The notes under the pieces: generated by a model
Told to the model about the DNA's origin: nothing
Seen by the model: only the letters and a program-made list of their open reading frames with translations
Databases searched by the model: none
Translations under genes and position numbers: made by a program
Assembly (NCBI GenBank): GCA_964017065.1
Contig: OZ024784.1
Coordinates: forward strand, 7,855,152 to 7,919,151
Direction: 5' to 3'
DNA from: Haliclona indistincta
Lineage: Eukaryota > Porifera > Demospongiae > Haplosclerida > Chalinidae
DNA length: 64,000 nt
Shown: positions 47,652-57,046 of the stretch, piece after piece
Numbering within the stretch: position 1 is the stretch's first letter
Layout: each line of letters begins with the position of its first letter

Positions 47652-48779
47652 TCAAGGTATACCTGGATGCCATAGCGGAGAGCTAGGGTGCAACTGGCTG
47701 GCCGTGGACTGAGCTGAGCTGCCATATGTCTTGCTTGTTTGTTCGGCATTGCTTGCACCGGAGGGAGGTAAAGACACTGTCTGCTGTTGCTGCTGCTGTT
47801 GAGCCGTGTAGAAGCTGTGTATAGCTGGAGGAGGAGGATACGGGGTGATGAGTGACATGCTTGATGGGATGGACCCGGTTCTAGAAGAGACATCAGCTAC
47901 AGTACTTCGTGGAGAGTAGAGTAGAGGAGAGTAGCCAGTTGCCTGAGGACCAAATGCAGCTACTGCTGCTGTCGCCCCAGATGCTGCGGATGGGTGCGAG
48001 AGTGCTGTCTGAGACAGAGCAGACTGTGCTGCAAGTGGTGAGTGCAGTGATCCACTGTTGTTGTTTCCATTCACGTTAATCTGTGGGAGATAAGGGGATC
48101 CGAACATGCTCTCTGCAGCCATACCCCAGCAACCGTGGAGGGAACGTCCAGAGTAGTCACCCATTGACATACCGTATGCCGGGTACGGCCGCGTGCCTGC
48201 GTATGCAGTGTGCATGTATGGATACGGTGCTGGAAAAACCGGTTTCTTCACTGGACGTCTTCTCCTTCTGCGATAGTTACCCTCCTCGAAAAGCACCTCG
48301 TGTCCTGGATCTAGCACCCAGTAGTGACTTTTTCCATTTTTTCCTCCCTTGGCTGGAAGCTTCATGAAGCACTCGTGCAGAGAGAGGTTGTGACGGATGG
48401 AATTTCGCCAGCCTTGATTCTCGCGGTGACGATAGTAGGGAAAGTGCTTAGTGATGAAGTCGTAAATCCCGTTAAGCGTTAGTCTTTTTTCGGGACAACT
48501 TTGAATCGCCATCGATATAAGAGCAACGTAGGAGTATGGAGGCTTGACATTGCTCATTTTATCGTCAGCATCATCAGTGTACACTGGATTCAACTTAATG
48601 GAACGAGCAGGCACAGTTGCAACCGGCTCCTGGTTGGCCTTGTTGGTCTTACTCATCTGCAACGACTTCTCTAGTGCTTGCCGAAACTCTTTCTCACACA
48701 CGTTTTGGTATCCTTGCGTGGATTCTGTGCTGCTGGTGTTTTCTGCTGTGGTGCTCATCAGTGTTGTGGCTGTTGGCAT
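47652..48779 (-). CDS. FOXL2-like: forkhead transcription factor, FoxL2-like
   Basis: Predicted 375 residues in one exon. The forkhead domain runs from about 79 to 175: [59 protein letters not shown], then [20 protein letters not shown] with a six-arginine run and PVKK. The GNYRRRRR end of wing 2 is typical of FoxL2, hence the call, but other Fox classes with similar wings cannot be excluded without a tree. The C-terminus is Ala/Ser/Pro/Tyr-rich with seven consecutive glutamines, like many activation domains. A donor-like CCAG|GTATAC overlaps the last codons, so an alternative spliced end is possible. Confidence 0.85.
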   Translation of the reverse strand: MPTATTLMSTTAENTSSTESTQGYQNVCEKEFRQALEKSLQMSKTNKANQEPVATVPARSIKLNPVYTDDADDKMSNVKPPYSYVALISMAIQSCPEKRLTLNGIYDFITKHFPYYRHRENQGWRNSIRHNLSLHECFMKLPAKGGKNGKSHYWVLDPGHEVLFEEGNYRRRRRRPVKKPVFPAPYPYMHTAYAGTRPYPAYGMSMGDYSGRSLHGCWGMAAESMFGSPYLPQINVNGNNNSGSLHSPLAAQSALSQTALSHPSAASGATAAVAAFGPQATGYSPLLYSPRSTVADVSSRTGSIPSSMSLITPYPPPPAIHSFYTAQQQQQQQTVSLPPSGASNAEQTSKTYGSSAQSTASQLHPSSPLWHPGIP

Positions 48780-48888
48780 AGTTTTGCAGATTTTCGACAG
48801 TTTGTGCTCTCGAGGAAATACCTCGCAGCTCAGGTTTTGAAAACTTTGGAAAGGCTCGCAAAACTGGAGATCTTTGACAGAGTTAGTG

Positions 48889-48897
48889 AATTATATA
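48889..48897 (-). promoter_or_regulatory. TATA-like box of the forkhead gene
   Basis: TATATAATT on the minus strand, about 110 bp upstream of the forkhead ATG. This is a plausible TATA box; the other promoters described here lack one. Confidence 0.45.
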
Positions 48898-48951
48898 CTC
48901 ACCGACCACAGCATTCAGTTCTGAGATAGCGCGCGTAACGTAACGCGCGCG

Positions 48952-48959
48952 TGACGTCA
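48952..48959. promoter_or_regulatory. perfect CRE palindrome TGACGTCA
   Basis: Full cyclic-AMP response element next to a run of GCGCGC and ACGCGCGC, about 170 bp upstream of the forkhead ATG. A CREB/ATF site is the standard reading; binding is inferred. Confidence 0.6.
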
Positions 48960-49877
48960 CAGTAGCGTAAAGATTTTCAGTTTTTTGGAGAAGAGATAAA
49001 CTCTAAGCCAAAATGCCACAAGCCACCTTAGCATACACCCAATTCTATGCTAGCCCAGAATACTGCTTTAGAGTGAAATTGCATGAATTGGGAAAGGTTT
49101 AGCATTTCATAGCAAATATGGCATGTACAACAATAATAATTTTTACTAAGTCTCTACATTAGGACGGGACGTTCTAATAGTCCTGCAAGAGAAAATTGGA
49201 AATATAAAGACAGAAAATCAAAAGGAAAGAAAAATTGAGAAAAAGAAGGGAGAAGTAGTAGAGATGAGGAGAAATAGTGAGAAATAGAAGAGAGCTTAGT
49301 TTGTTATAGTGTTATCTTTATACTTGGCTCTATACTGCTAACATTACTGTAATACATAAACAGAATAGTGCATAGGGATGCTACCAATACTAACAGCATG
49401 CATAGAGAGCTCCTGTCAACCCCTCAGCTGTAGGTCAGCTCAAGAGAAATTGATTGTCAACTACTAATAGAAATGTGTAAACTGTGGCATAGGATGGTAT
49501 AAATCCTGGGAATAGTCAGACAATAGTCATTGGGAATGAACTGGGCTTTGCTTGCCCTCTATACAAAACAAGTGGCAGAGTTATGAAACTGGTTCTTGTG
49601 CATGAATTACCACTGATGGTCACTGTTTAGAAAACTAAGCCTCCTTCTGAAAACCATGAGCAGACAAGCAAAGCATAACAGAACCTGTCAATCTTTTTCA
49701 TATCAACTGCCACAACATCTAATGCAATAACATCCCCCGCTGGGCCTGGAAGCCGTAGCTATGCTCAACCAGGCAAGAGAAACCGAGATCTCAAACTATA
49801 CACACACAGAATACCTTGTTAAAAGATAACTGTAAAGCTAACAGAGGAATGTTTTAACTGGCCTGTATAATACTTAC
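48960..49877. other. upstream of the forkhead gene / 3' part of the RRM gene
   Basis: AT-rich. The last exon or exons of the minus-strand RRM gene must lie here. Open stretches at about 49620-49770 are candidates, but their phase does not settle which is used. Confidence 0.4.
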
Positions 49878-51364
49878 TATCTTTGTAGCTTCCTTCTAGC
49901 TCTGAGATGAAGTTTGCACAGGAGTCCCTGTCACTCATTCTGTGCCAAGATACACCCGCACACTAGTGACCACAAGTAGGTTAATAATGAGTGTACCTCA
50001 TGTAACAGTATGTGATGTCCCCAACTGTCTCCATCAGACAATCTTCAACTTTACCACATTCACTAGCAAGTGATAGCAACTCCTGTAATACACAGGACAA
50101 CACAATGCAACATGTGAGAAAATGAAGCGTGCAACAACCTTCTCGGTAATATCCATTGGTAGGTTGTTGAGGAGAACAGTCTTTCCTCCTGTAACCCACT
50201 GTAGATGGAGAGGTGCAAGTGTATAAGCTGTTGGTGATAGTATAATAAAACTGGGCTTGTGAGTTGGTAAACTACCACTAATAGTAACCTGCTAATGTTT
50301 AGTCAAGCATACTAGCTACTGGACACCCCCTGGTTGTGGTTAAAAAGGAGTTGCTCAAGAATGTGAATTAAGCAACTACATTGTGACATCTTGAAACGCT
50401 TGCTAGCCATTAGTGAGGAATGCTTGAGCGGCTGGTTCTAAAAAACAAACTTGGCTTTTGAGCACTAGGCCTCAGAGGCTCAGCTCATAATCACTAGCTC
50501 AGGAGGCAAGCAGCCATGAAATGGGTGTAATCAAACACCATGGTCCTCACCACTAAACCATATCCAGACAATGCATAGTCATACCAAACTACACCACAGC
50601 TATCACAGACTTCTAGAACTAAAAAATGCAATCCATATGGTATGCTATAATGCCCAGGTCATAACATAGGCTCTTTCGAGCATGACTGCTTCAAAGTACA
50701 ACAATGTGGGAGGTTAAACTATAGAAAATGTGCATGCACACACACACACACATACTGAAATTACGTCCTCTGCTGCAATATTATTGGCCAATCTGTGAAA
50801 GCACATTAGAGCATGACAAATGAAAGCGGTCTTAAACATTAATTAGCTCACACACCTGTCATCAACAGTGTCTTCTCTTTCCATTCCCTTGGGGGGAAAT
50901 TGAAATTGCTCACATCATACTTAGAAGAGTTAATGCCACAACAACACTTTCTCATACCTTCTCACTATGAGGAGGGGCAGCAGTGCTACCTACACGCTCT
51001 TGAGCAACTCTCCTCCTCTTTAGTGCTTGAGCACGCCCAGAACCACTGCCCCAGAAACTATTTTTGGTTTTCACACCAGCCATCACACTACCAGAGCCCG
51101 TGGTTGACAAATTTTCTGCCAACATAACAACTTGGTTTACAATACAACCACCAAATAATCACAAATCTCACCCTTCTCAGCTTCTTTCTTGATCCAATCA
51201 GGAACGTATAAAGATTCCAACATGCGAGAGAAGTCTCTCCAGTGTAAAGTGTGTGGTACAGGAGTGCACTGGTGTTCCCTCTCCTCGTGTTGACATGGTG
51301 TGGATGTCAGCTGGAGCTCTAGATAATCGTCAGGCCATTCGCCTGCCACATAGCTCCGAGCCAT
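49878..51364 (-). CDS. RRM-like RNA-binding protein, 3' end unresolved
   Basis: Exons 51172-51364, 50958-51115, 50856-50887, 50765-50792, 50139-50198, 49997-50082 and 49878-49939 join in phase. The last part reads KTVLLNNLPMDITEKELLSL, then CGKVEDCLMETVGDITYCYM and SDRDSCANFISELEG. This is an RRM-like beta-alpha-beta layout in which LLNNLP stands for RNP2 and ITYCYM for a degenerate RNP1. Upstream are a Trp-rich segment (LHWRDFSRMLESLYVPDWIK) and a basic stretch (ALKRRRVAQERV) that could be a nuclear signal. I do not recognise the family. The final exon is missing from the model. A tRNA-like SINE sits in the intron 50199-50764. Confidence 0.6.
50480..50580 (-). mobile_element. tRNA-derived SINE candidate
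   Basis: On the minus strand TATGGTTTAGTGGTGAGG (near 50546-50563) matches a tRNA A box (TRGYNNAGTGG). About 10 nt further, GGTGTTTGATTACACCC matches a B box (GGTTCRANNCC) flanked by a short stem. That is the pol III promoter spacing of tRNA-derived SINEs. The element ends were not identified. Confidence 0.5.
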
Positions 51365-51435
51365 AATATACAGGCGTTTCCAATTCAAATTAAACGCCTG
51401 TAAAATTCCACGTGTCCTCAGCCCCGCCCACTAGA
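51365..51435. promoter_or_regulatory. 71-bp bidirectional promoter with inverted repeat
   Basis: Between the RRM-like gene and COX19. ACAGGCGTTT (51370-51379) and AAACGCCTGT (51392-51401) are perfect inverted arms. A CACGTG E-box follows at 51409-51414 and a CCCCGCCC GC box at 51422-51429. Confidence 0.65.
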
Positions 51436-51783
51436 ATGAATCCTGGTCAGAAAGTGCTTCGCCCGCGTCCTCCAGACAAGGGCAGTTTTCCGCTCGATCA
51501 CGAAGGTACACTGTGATACATATGTTAGAAATATGCTCTAATTTTTAAAAGGACAGTGCAAGAAGTTTATGGAACAATACATGTCATGCCTCTCCAAGCA
51601 TGGCAGCGAGCATCTTCACTGTAGAGACGCTGCACGTTCCTACCTCGAGTGTAGAATGGACAAGTGCGTAGTAATAATATTTTGAACTAGTAAATATTAC
51701 AATTTTCTTTCAGAGAGTTAATGGAGAGAGAGAATTTTACCAAACTTGGTTACAAAGAAACATCAAACTCAAAAGTCACGTGA
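51436..51783 (+). CDS. COX19: cytochrome c oxidase assembly protein COX19
   Basis: Predicted 83-residue CHCH protein that helps copper delivery to complex IV in the mitochondrial intermembrane space. Exons 51436-51505, 51552-51663 and 51714-51783. The N-terminus ([18 protein letters not shown]) is the family signature. Twin CX9C motifs follow: [11 protein letters not shown] and [11 protein letters not shown], then [17 protein letters not shown]. The intron 1 acceptor is AAAAG|GACAG, chosen because it preserves frame. Convergent with the SR-like gene, stops 152 bp apart. Confidence 0.95.
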
Positions 51784-51935
51784 CAACATGTGTGCTTGTG
51801 TGTACGTGTAAAATTGCATGGCAATAACAAACAAAAGTCTGCCACAGACCCACAGTTGAAGTTGAGTTTGTTTAGTGTCGAGGGAGTTGACTAAAATGAG
51901 AAGTAAAAGCAGTTTATATTATTTAAATACACACC

Positions 51936-52951
51936 TTACCGGCTGTAGTTGCTGTATTCTCGGTCATAGTCTCTGTATGGATCACGGTAACTGTCTCTAT
52001 AGCTGTAAGCAAGAGTTCATCCACATGTCAGTACACAAACCAGCTAGCTGTAAAAACATACCTTCCGGCTTCTCTGTAGTCCCCACGATAGTAGTCCTTG
52101 CTTTGTGGCGAGCGGCTTCGTCCACGAGAATAGTAGTCATAGTAACGTTCACGATAATAATCGTCGTATCGTCCATAACGATCATCGTAGCCAGGATACC
52201 GATCGTAATGGCTGTCATAGCGACCAGTGTCTCTGTATCGGCTGTGCTGTGAATCACCGTAGCGACCTCTATCATTGTAGGAAGACCTGCGGATACATTA
52301 CTACAGTATATGCGGTGCATCTACATGTGCTAAGGTCAAATGAATGTACACGATTCAACGAAATGACTTGCGTGCATACGACTTCATTAAGGATCACTGA
52401 CCCACGAGAACTCGAGTAACCTCCACCACTGCTGCCTCGATAATGACCCCTCCCTCCACCACCACCACCTCCTCCAGAATAGCCGTGACCCTTTGTGCGA
52501 GATACCTGTCGACGAGAGAGAGAGAGAGGCAGCGAAGGGAACAAACGGTCGTGCATTGTATTATGACATAAAGACAGACAAACACGGCCGGAATCGACTC
52601 ATTAGCAACAGGAAACATGCGGATAATAATCGGGGAGGAGGAGAGGAGTGGTGTTTTAGTGATGCGTCGAACACGGTGATACCTGAACTTGAATATGCGA
52701 TCCCATGAACTCGCTGTCGTCTAATGCGTGGAGTGCGGCCGAAGCATCTTTGGATTCTTTGAAGTGCTGAGCGGGGAGAGTGATTCAATGGCGGAGGATT
52801 GGTGCTGTCGCAGCGACGAAAAGCTTACCACAAAGCCAAATCCTCGTAGAACAGCAACTTCGTCGACAGATCCAAATGCCTCGAAAAGGTCCCGTAGGTG
52901 CTTTTCGCCGACAGAGTCGGACAAATTCCCAACATACAGCTTCGTGGACAT
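51936..52951 (-). CDS. SR-like RNA-binding protein (RRM plus Gly-rich and Tyr/Arg-rich tail)
   Basis: Exons 52829-52951, 52683-52766, 52402-52505, 52062-52286 and 51936-52002 give 200 residues. One RRM at the N-terminus: KLYVGNLSDSVGEKHLRDLF with RNP2 LYVGNL, then RGFGFVHF as RNP1. Next comes a glycine run (GYSGGGGGGGGRGHYRG), followed by repeated DYYR, RYGD and RSRSP-type segments rich in Tyr, Arg, Asp and Ser. The architecture matches small splicing or mRNP regulators related to SRSF and RBM4-type proteins. The exact orthologue is not clear. An in-frame upstream ATG could add 16 residues. The stop overlaps a donor-like CCG|GTAAGG, so an alternative C-terminus is possible. Confidence 0.85.
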
Positions 52952-53381
52952 GTTCCTGCTTGATGAATATGTGCTGGGCATGGGCACGTGAGGTGCCACG
53001 TGATCTTCTATTGCACATGCGCATACAATAAAATTAATTATTATTATTACATTATAACTTCACGTTTATTTTGCAATAGAGAGATTGCAATAGAGGATTA
53101 TTTTGCAATAGAGTTATTTTGCAAAACTGCTAGCTTGTACTGTGTGAGTGTGAAGTGGCTATAATCATGCATGATACACTTATAGCTAGAAGCTATGCTA
53201 GCCTATTACCTCGGGGCCAAATAAATTTAACGACTATAGGTACGTATACTAGGCTACAGGGTTTTGCAGGTTTCTTGACAAAATACAAAAATTTCCTGCA
53301 AGCGCATGCGCATAGCGTGTTTCTGTGTACTAATTGTTTTTTTTGGTTTTTTTTAACAAAATGATTTTCTAAATTGTACAG

Positions 53382-53415
53382 AAAACGTAATGTGCGCATG
53401 CGCACATTACGTTTT
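53382..53415. repeat. 34-bp perfect palindrome
   Basis: Arms of 17 bp (AAAACGTAATGTGCGCA) meet with no spacer, centred on TGCGCATGCGCA. It immediately precedes the 12-bp tandem array. Confidence 0.95.
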
Positions 53416-53418
53416 AAG

Positions 53419-53538
53419 CCTAAGTATGAGCCTAAGTATGAGCCTAAGTATGAGCCTAAGTATGAGCCTAAGTATGAGCCTAAGTATGAGCCTAAGTATG
53501 AGCCTAAGTATGAGCCTAAGTATGAGCCTAAGTATGAG
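53419..53538. repeat. 12-bp tandem array, 10 identical copies
   Basis: The unit CCTAAGTATGAG is repeated without a single difference, which points to very recent expansion. It can be read as KYEP repeats in one frame, but no gene supports that. Confidence 0.95.
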
Positions 53539-53795
53539 CGAGTGCTAGCATGCTCACGCGCTCGCACGAAAACGCCATGCCCACACAATGGCAAAACGGA
53601 GTAAAAACGATGGAGTTGAATCCGAATACATTTCTCGTTTTGGAGATCATATACGCGTAAACGCCGCAGCAAACTAAGGACCTAACACCACAACATGCGT
53701 GACACACCGAGGGTTTTGTGAAATCTGTTCATTTTGATTGCATTAATGTCATGTTATTCTTACAACTGCATTTATGATGATGAGGTGATATAATA

Positions 53796-56700
53796 CTATG
53801 AGCTGTTGGTTGGGAGGATGAAAATGAGTAGGGCATACGGAATGTAGGTTCTGTCTGGAGCAAGCCAAATTTTTTGACTCTTTTTGTCAGAGAGTGTAGT
53901 TACTGTGACCTGGTATGATCCTGGCTGTACAAATACCTGTATCAAATGAATCGTAACTATAAGTCACAACTTTGGGCACACAACACTGGCACCTTGTGCG
54001 TACCTGGAATGCAGTGGTAATCTGGTATTCAGTCTGGTCTGTCTCATCATAATATCTAATAAAAGAGTCACAATGTCATTATGCAAAATAAACTACCTAT
54101 ATTTAAAGGAAAGTGGATCATGTCCATAAGTGTGTTGATGATAACAATCCATGACAGTAATCAATGATCTGAATCTAACACAAATAACTTTGCTGCAAAA
54201 TTAAATGGTTTCAAGTCATAACTGTGAAGGCTTCAAATTCAGCTGTTAAAAATTTAATATGCATCATTTGGATGCTGATTGAGGAATACCTTGCATACAT
54301 AGTGTTATCATACCTTGATGGAGCTGCTTCTGTTAACTGACAAGCTATTGGTAGCTGAGGAGTGAGGGCTACTAGCCCATCCAGTGATGGTGATGGCAGC
54401 AGTTGACCTGTCCTCACCACGCCAGGCACACTAGAGCTGGGCACCACGCTGAATGCAACATGCCACTGTGAGCAGAACTGCTGTGCTAGCTGATGTGTCT
54501 GAGATCTGTAAGTATGATGAATAGTTACAGTAGAATTAAGTTTTTAATCTTCAGTTTCCCGACTTTTATTGTATTGCCCACGTACATGCACTCTATTGTG
54601 CCAACATTCTATTGTCCACTTTATTAGTAAATTAAACTGAAAGTCCTGACCTTAATATATATTGGCACCATCCAATGGGCAGTGTGTATTGCTCTGGTGG
54701 ATCTCCTGATGTAGATATTGCTGGCTTACTTGCACCACATTGACTACAGTAGCAATGCAGCTTGATAGGTGACAGTGAACTCAATGAGCTCCTTTGCAAG
54801 AGCCAGTCTTTGTAGCGAGTAGAGACTAAGCTGTAGGAGCATTTTGGGGCATGTAGCTTCCTTGGAAATGGTTTAGGAGCATCTTGATCTTGAAGAGAAC
54901 GCTTCCTCAGCTCATCAGCAAGTCTAGAGGCTCGCAGTGACTCATGTCGCAATGCAGTGTCCACTGCTATAGCTGCAGCTCGTTCCTCTCTCTGTAATGA
55001 TTCTCCCTCTTCTACTTTTAGCCGTGCGTCAAGCTTCAGTTTCTGTGGTGCACCTCCCATCTGACATACTGTGTCCAACATAAACTGCAAGGTAGCCTCG
55101 TCCTCCAACATCTCTTGTGTAACTCCTGCTTGCTCAAATAAATATTGCCACTCTGAGGTAAGGTTGTGAATCTGGCAATGGATTGAGTAAATACACACTA
55201 ACACAAAATTAAGCAACCACTTACATCAAACTCTTCAGCCTTGAGTCGATAACATGCACTATAGAACAGAACACACTCTCAAACAACATGATCACTTCAC
55301 ACATAATAACACATGTGCAACACACACACAAACAACATGATCACTTCACACATAATAACACATGTGCAACACACACACAAACAACATGATCACTTCACAC
55401 ATAATAACACATGTGTAACACAAACGCACACTTACTCAACTGTGTGAGCTCCTCCATCAAGAACCATATTGTTGGAGTTGTTTCTGTCTCGGACTTTGAC
55501 TGCCCTCTCGTTTTGCAGTTGAACAATGCGATCAAGATGGCGCAGAAATATAGTCTGTTCCTCAACATCTCTGAAGCCAACACAAGTGATCCCATGCTGT
55601 GGGTCAGATAGAAACATGTTTTGGCAACTGCAATACTACTTTACAAATTAGCTGAGACAAAACAAACAGTGTGCTGCACCAAATATGCTCCTACTACTAA
55701 TGCTGTTTTCACCTTGCTGTGACTATTAACTAGGTTATGCGTTTACAAACTACAACATCACAATTAATTCAAACACTCGATACCATCTTGAGTACCATCA
55801 GTAATGCAGCCAAAGATACATGCTTTGGGAGTACATATGCTAACACATGTCTCTATGAAAATATCCTCCTGTTGGCTAACCTCTGAGAGAAATGTGAGCA
55901 CACAGTCAGAAGGATTGTCATACTCAAAGTGTTTAGTGATTTTCTTTTCACCAACCAATCTTCGACCCTGCGGAAGTGGAATAATTATTAGACATAAACT
56001 ATCTGCTGGGATCTATACCACAGGATCTACTGTTCGAATGAAGAAAGCTTTCTGCCGGCTGTCTTTAACAAGGCAGCAGAGGTACTCCTGTCCAGAAGGA
56101 AGAGGCTGGGCATCGAACTTCAGACTACTGTGTACCATTACCAACACCTGTAGTAGTGTTGCATTAATAATACATGTGTGTTATATACTGAACCAAAACC
56201 TACAGCACAGTGTGTGCCAAAGACTGCACCAAACAAATCAGTCAGTTGATCACTGTCCTCTAGCTCAGGTAGCCTCCCTTTTTGACCTAATAATGAGAAT
56301 GCATATTTTGCACATCTGTAGTACTATTATTACCACCACCCACCGGCATTGACTGGGAGTAGCCGATTAGAATATGGTTTATCACGACATGGTACCGACC
56401 CATTGAGATGTATCTCTTCTCCAGCCACACTCAACTCATGAGCCATACCAAACATCACAAGATCATCCAGTGATGTAAAACAGTCAGGCTCTGTGCCGTC
56501 ACCACTGTCCAAGAAATAACGAGTATTCTGAAACAGAAAGTGGGTATCAAGGAGTCGTTATTATTATAAGGCAACGTGCACCTCGTGGAAGATCATTATA
56601 TGATACACCTTTCCACCATATCTGCAACAAAAATGATGCAGCATGCACAATTATATAATGTGAATGTACATCGATTTGTACCTTGCTGATAGCACAAAGT

Positions 56701-56809
56701 TTCCTGGCTGACTTTGACTGTCACGAACAAGAAAATCGCCATCTCTTCCACTCTGAGTAAGGATAGCGCTCGCCTTACGGCTGGAGATAAGCCCGTGATA
56801 GTAGTTCAT
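53796..56809 (-). CDS. SH2 adaptor with PH-like and Rho-GTPase-binding (GBD-like) regions
   Basis: Twelve exons in phase: 56682-56809, 56582-56621, 56344-56527, 56204-56286, 56019-56147, 55777-55967, 55436-55627, 55225-55258, 54651-55171, 54314-54505, 54004-54055 and 53796-53936. They give 628 residues. The SH2 domain begins at residue 3: YYHGLISSRKASAIL, then GDFLVRDSQSQPGNFVLS with the phosphotyrosine-binding Arg. The middle (about 150-330) alternates short beta-like strands and ends GITCVGFRDVEEQTIFLRHL, recalling the end of an EVH1 or other PH-fold domain. Next, FDIHNLTSEWQYLFEQAGVT followed by LEDEATLQFMLDTV resembles the GTPase-binding domain of WASP and PAK. The C-terminal third is unrecognised. 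An adaptor linking phosphotyrosine to Cdc42/Rac signalling is inferred. The exon 6/7 junction was chosen by phase and is the least certain. Confidence 0.75.
55281..55425. repeat. 49-bp tandem triplication in an intron
   Basis: Three copies of a unit starting AAACAACATGATCACTTCAC, with a 49-bp period. It lies between exons 7 and 8 of the SH2 gene. Confidence 0.9.
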
Positions 56810-57046
56810 CTCTGTCACGAATCCGTCAATGCCATTGTGTTTACGCACTCTTTGGAAGTAGACGTGACGTCACCACAAGCCAGGGCTAGGGTGCGGTAGC
56901 GCTTAGCACCTCAATTAAATCAGCCACGCCAGAATAAACTTATTTTTGGCTTCACTACATGCAGAAATGGTTTGTGTTACCAGGAAAATGTTGGCTGGAA
57001 AACGAAAATGCAGACATTAACTAGTCTATAACATTATAATGCAGTT

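Larger units (their letters stand above)
52952..53795. other. 0.8-kb spacer with palindrome and 12-bp array
   Basis: No gene supported. The left part repeats TTTTGCAATAGAG three times (53070-53120). The palindrome and array are listed separately. Confidence 0.6.

Noticed and set aside
53374..53604. ORF with KYEP repeats
   Set aside because: Reads through the palindrome and 12-bp array; no promoter, splice or homology support.
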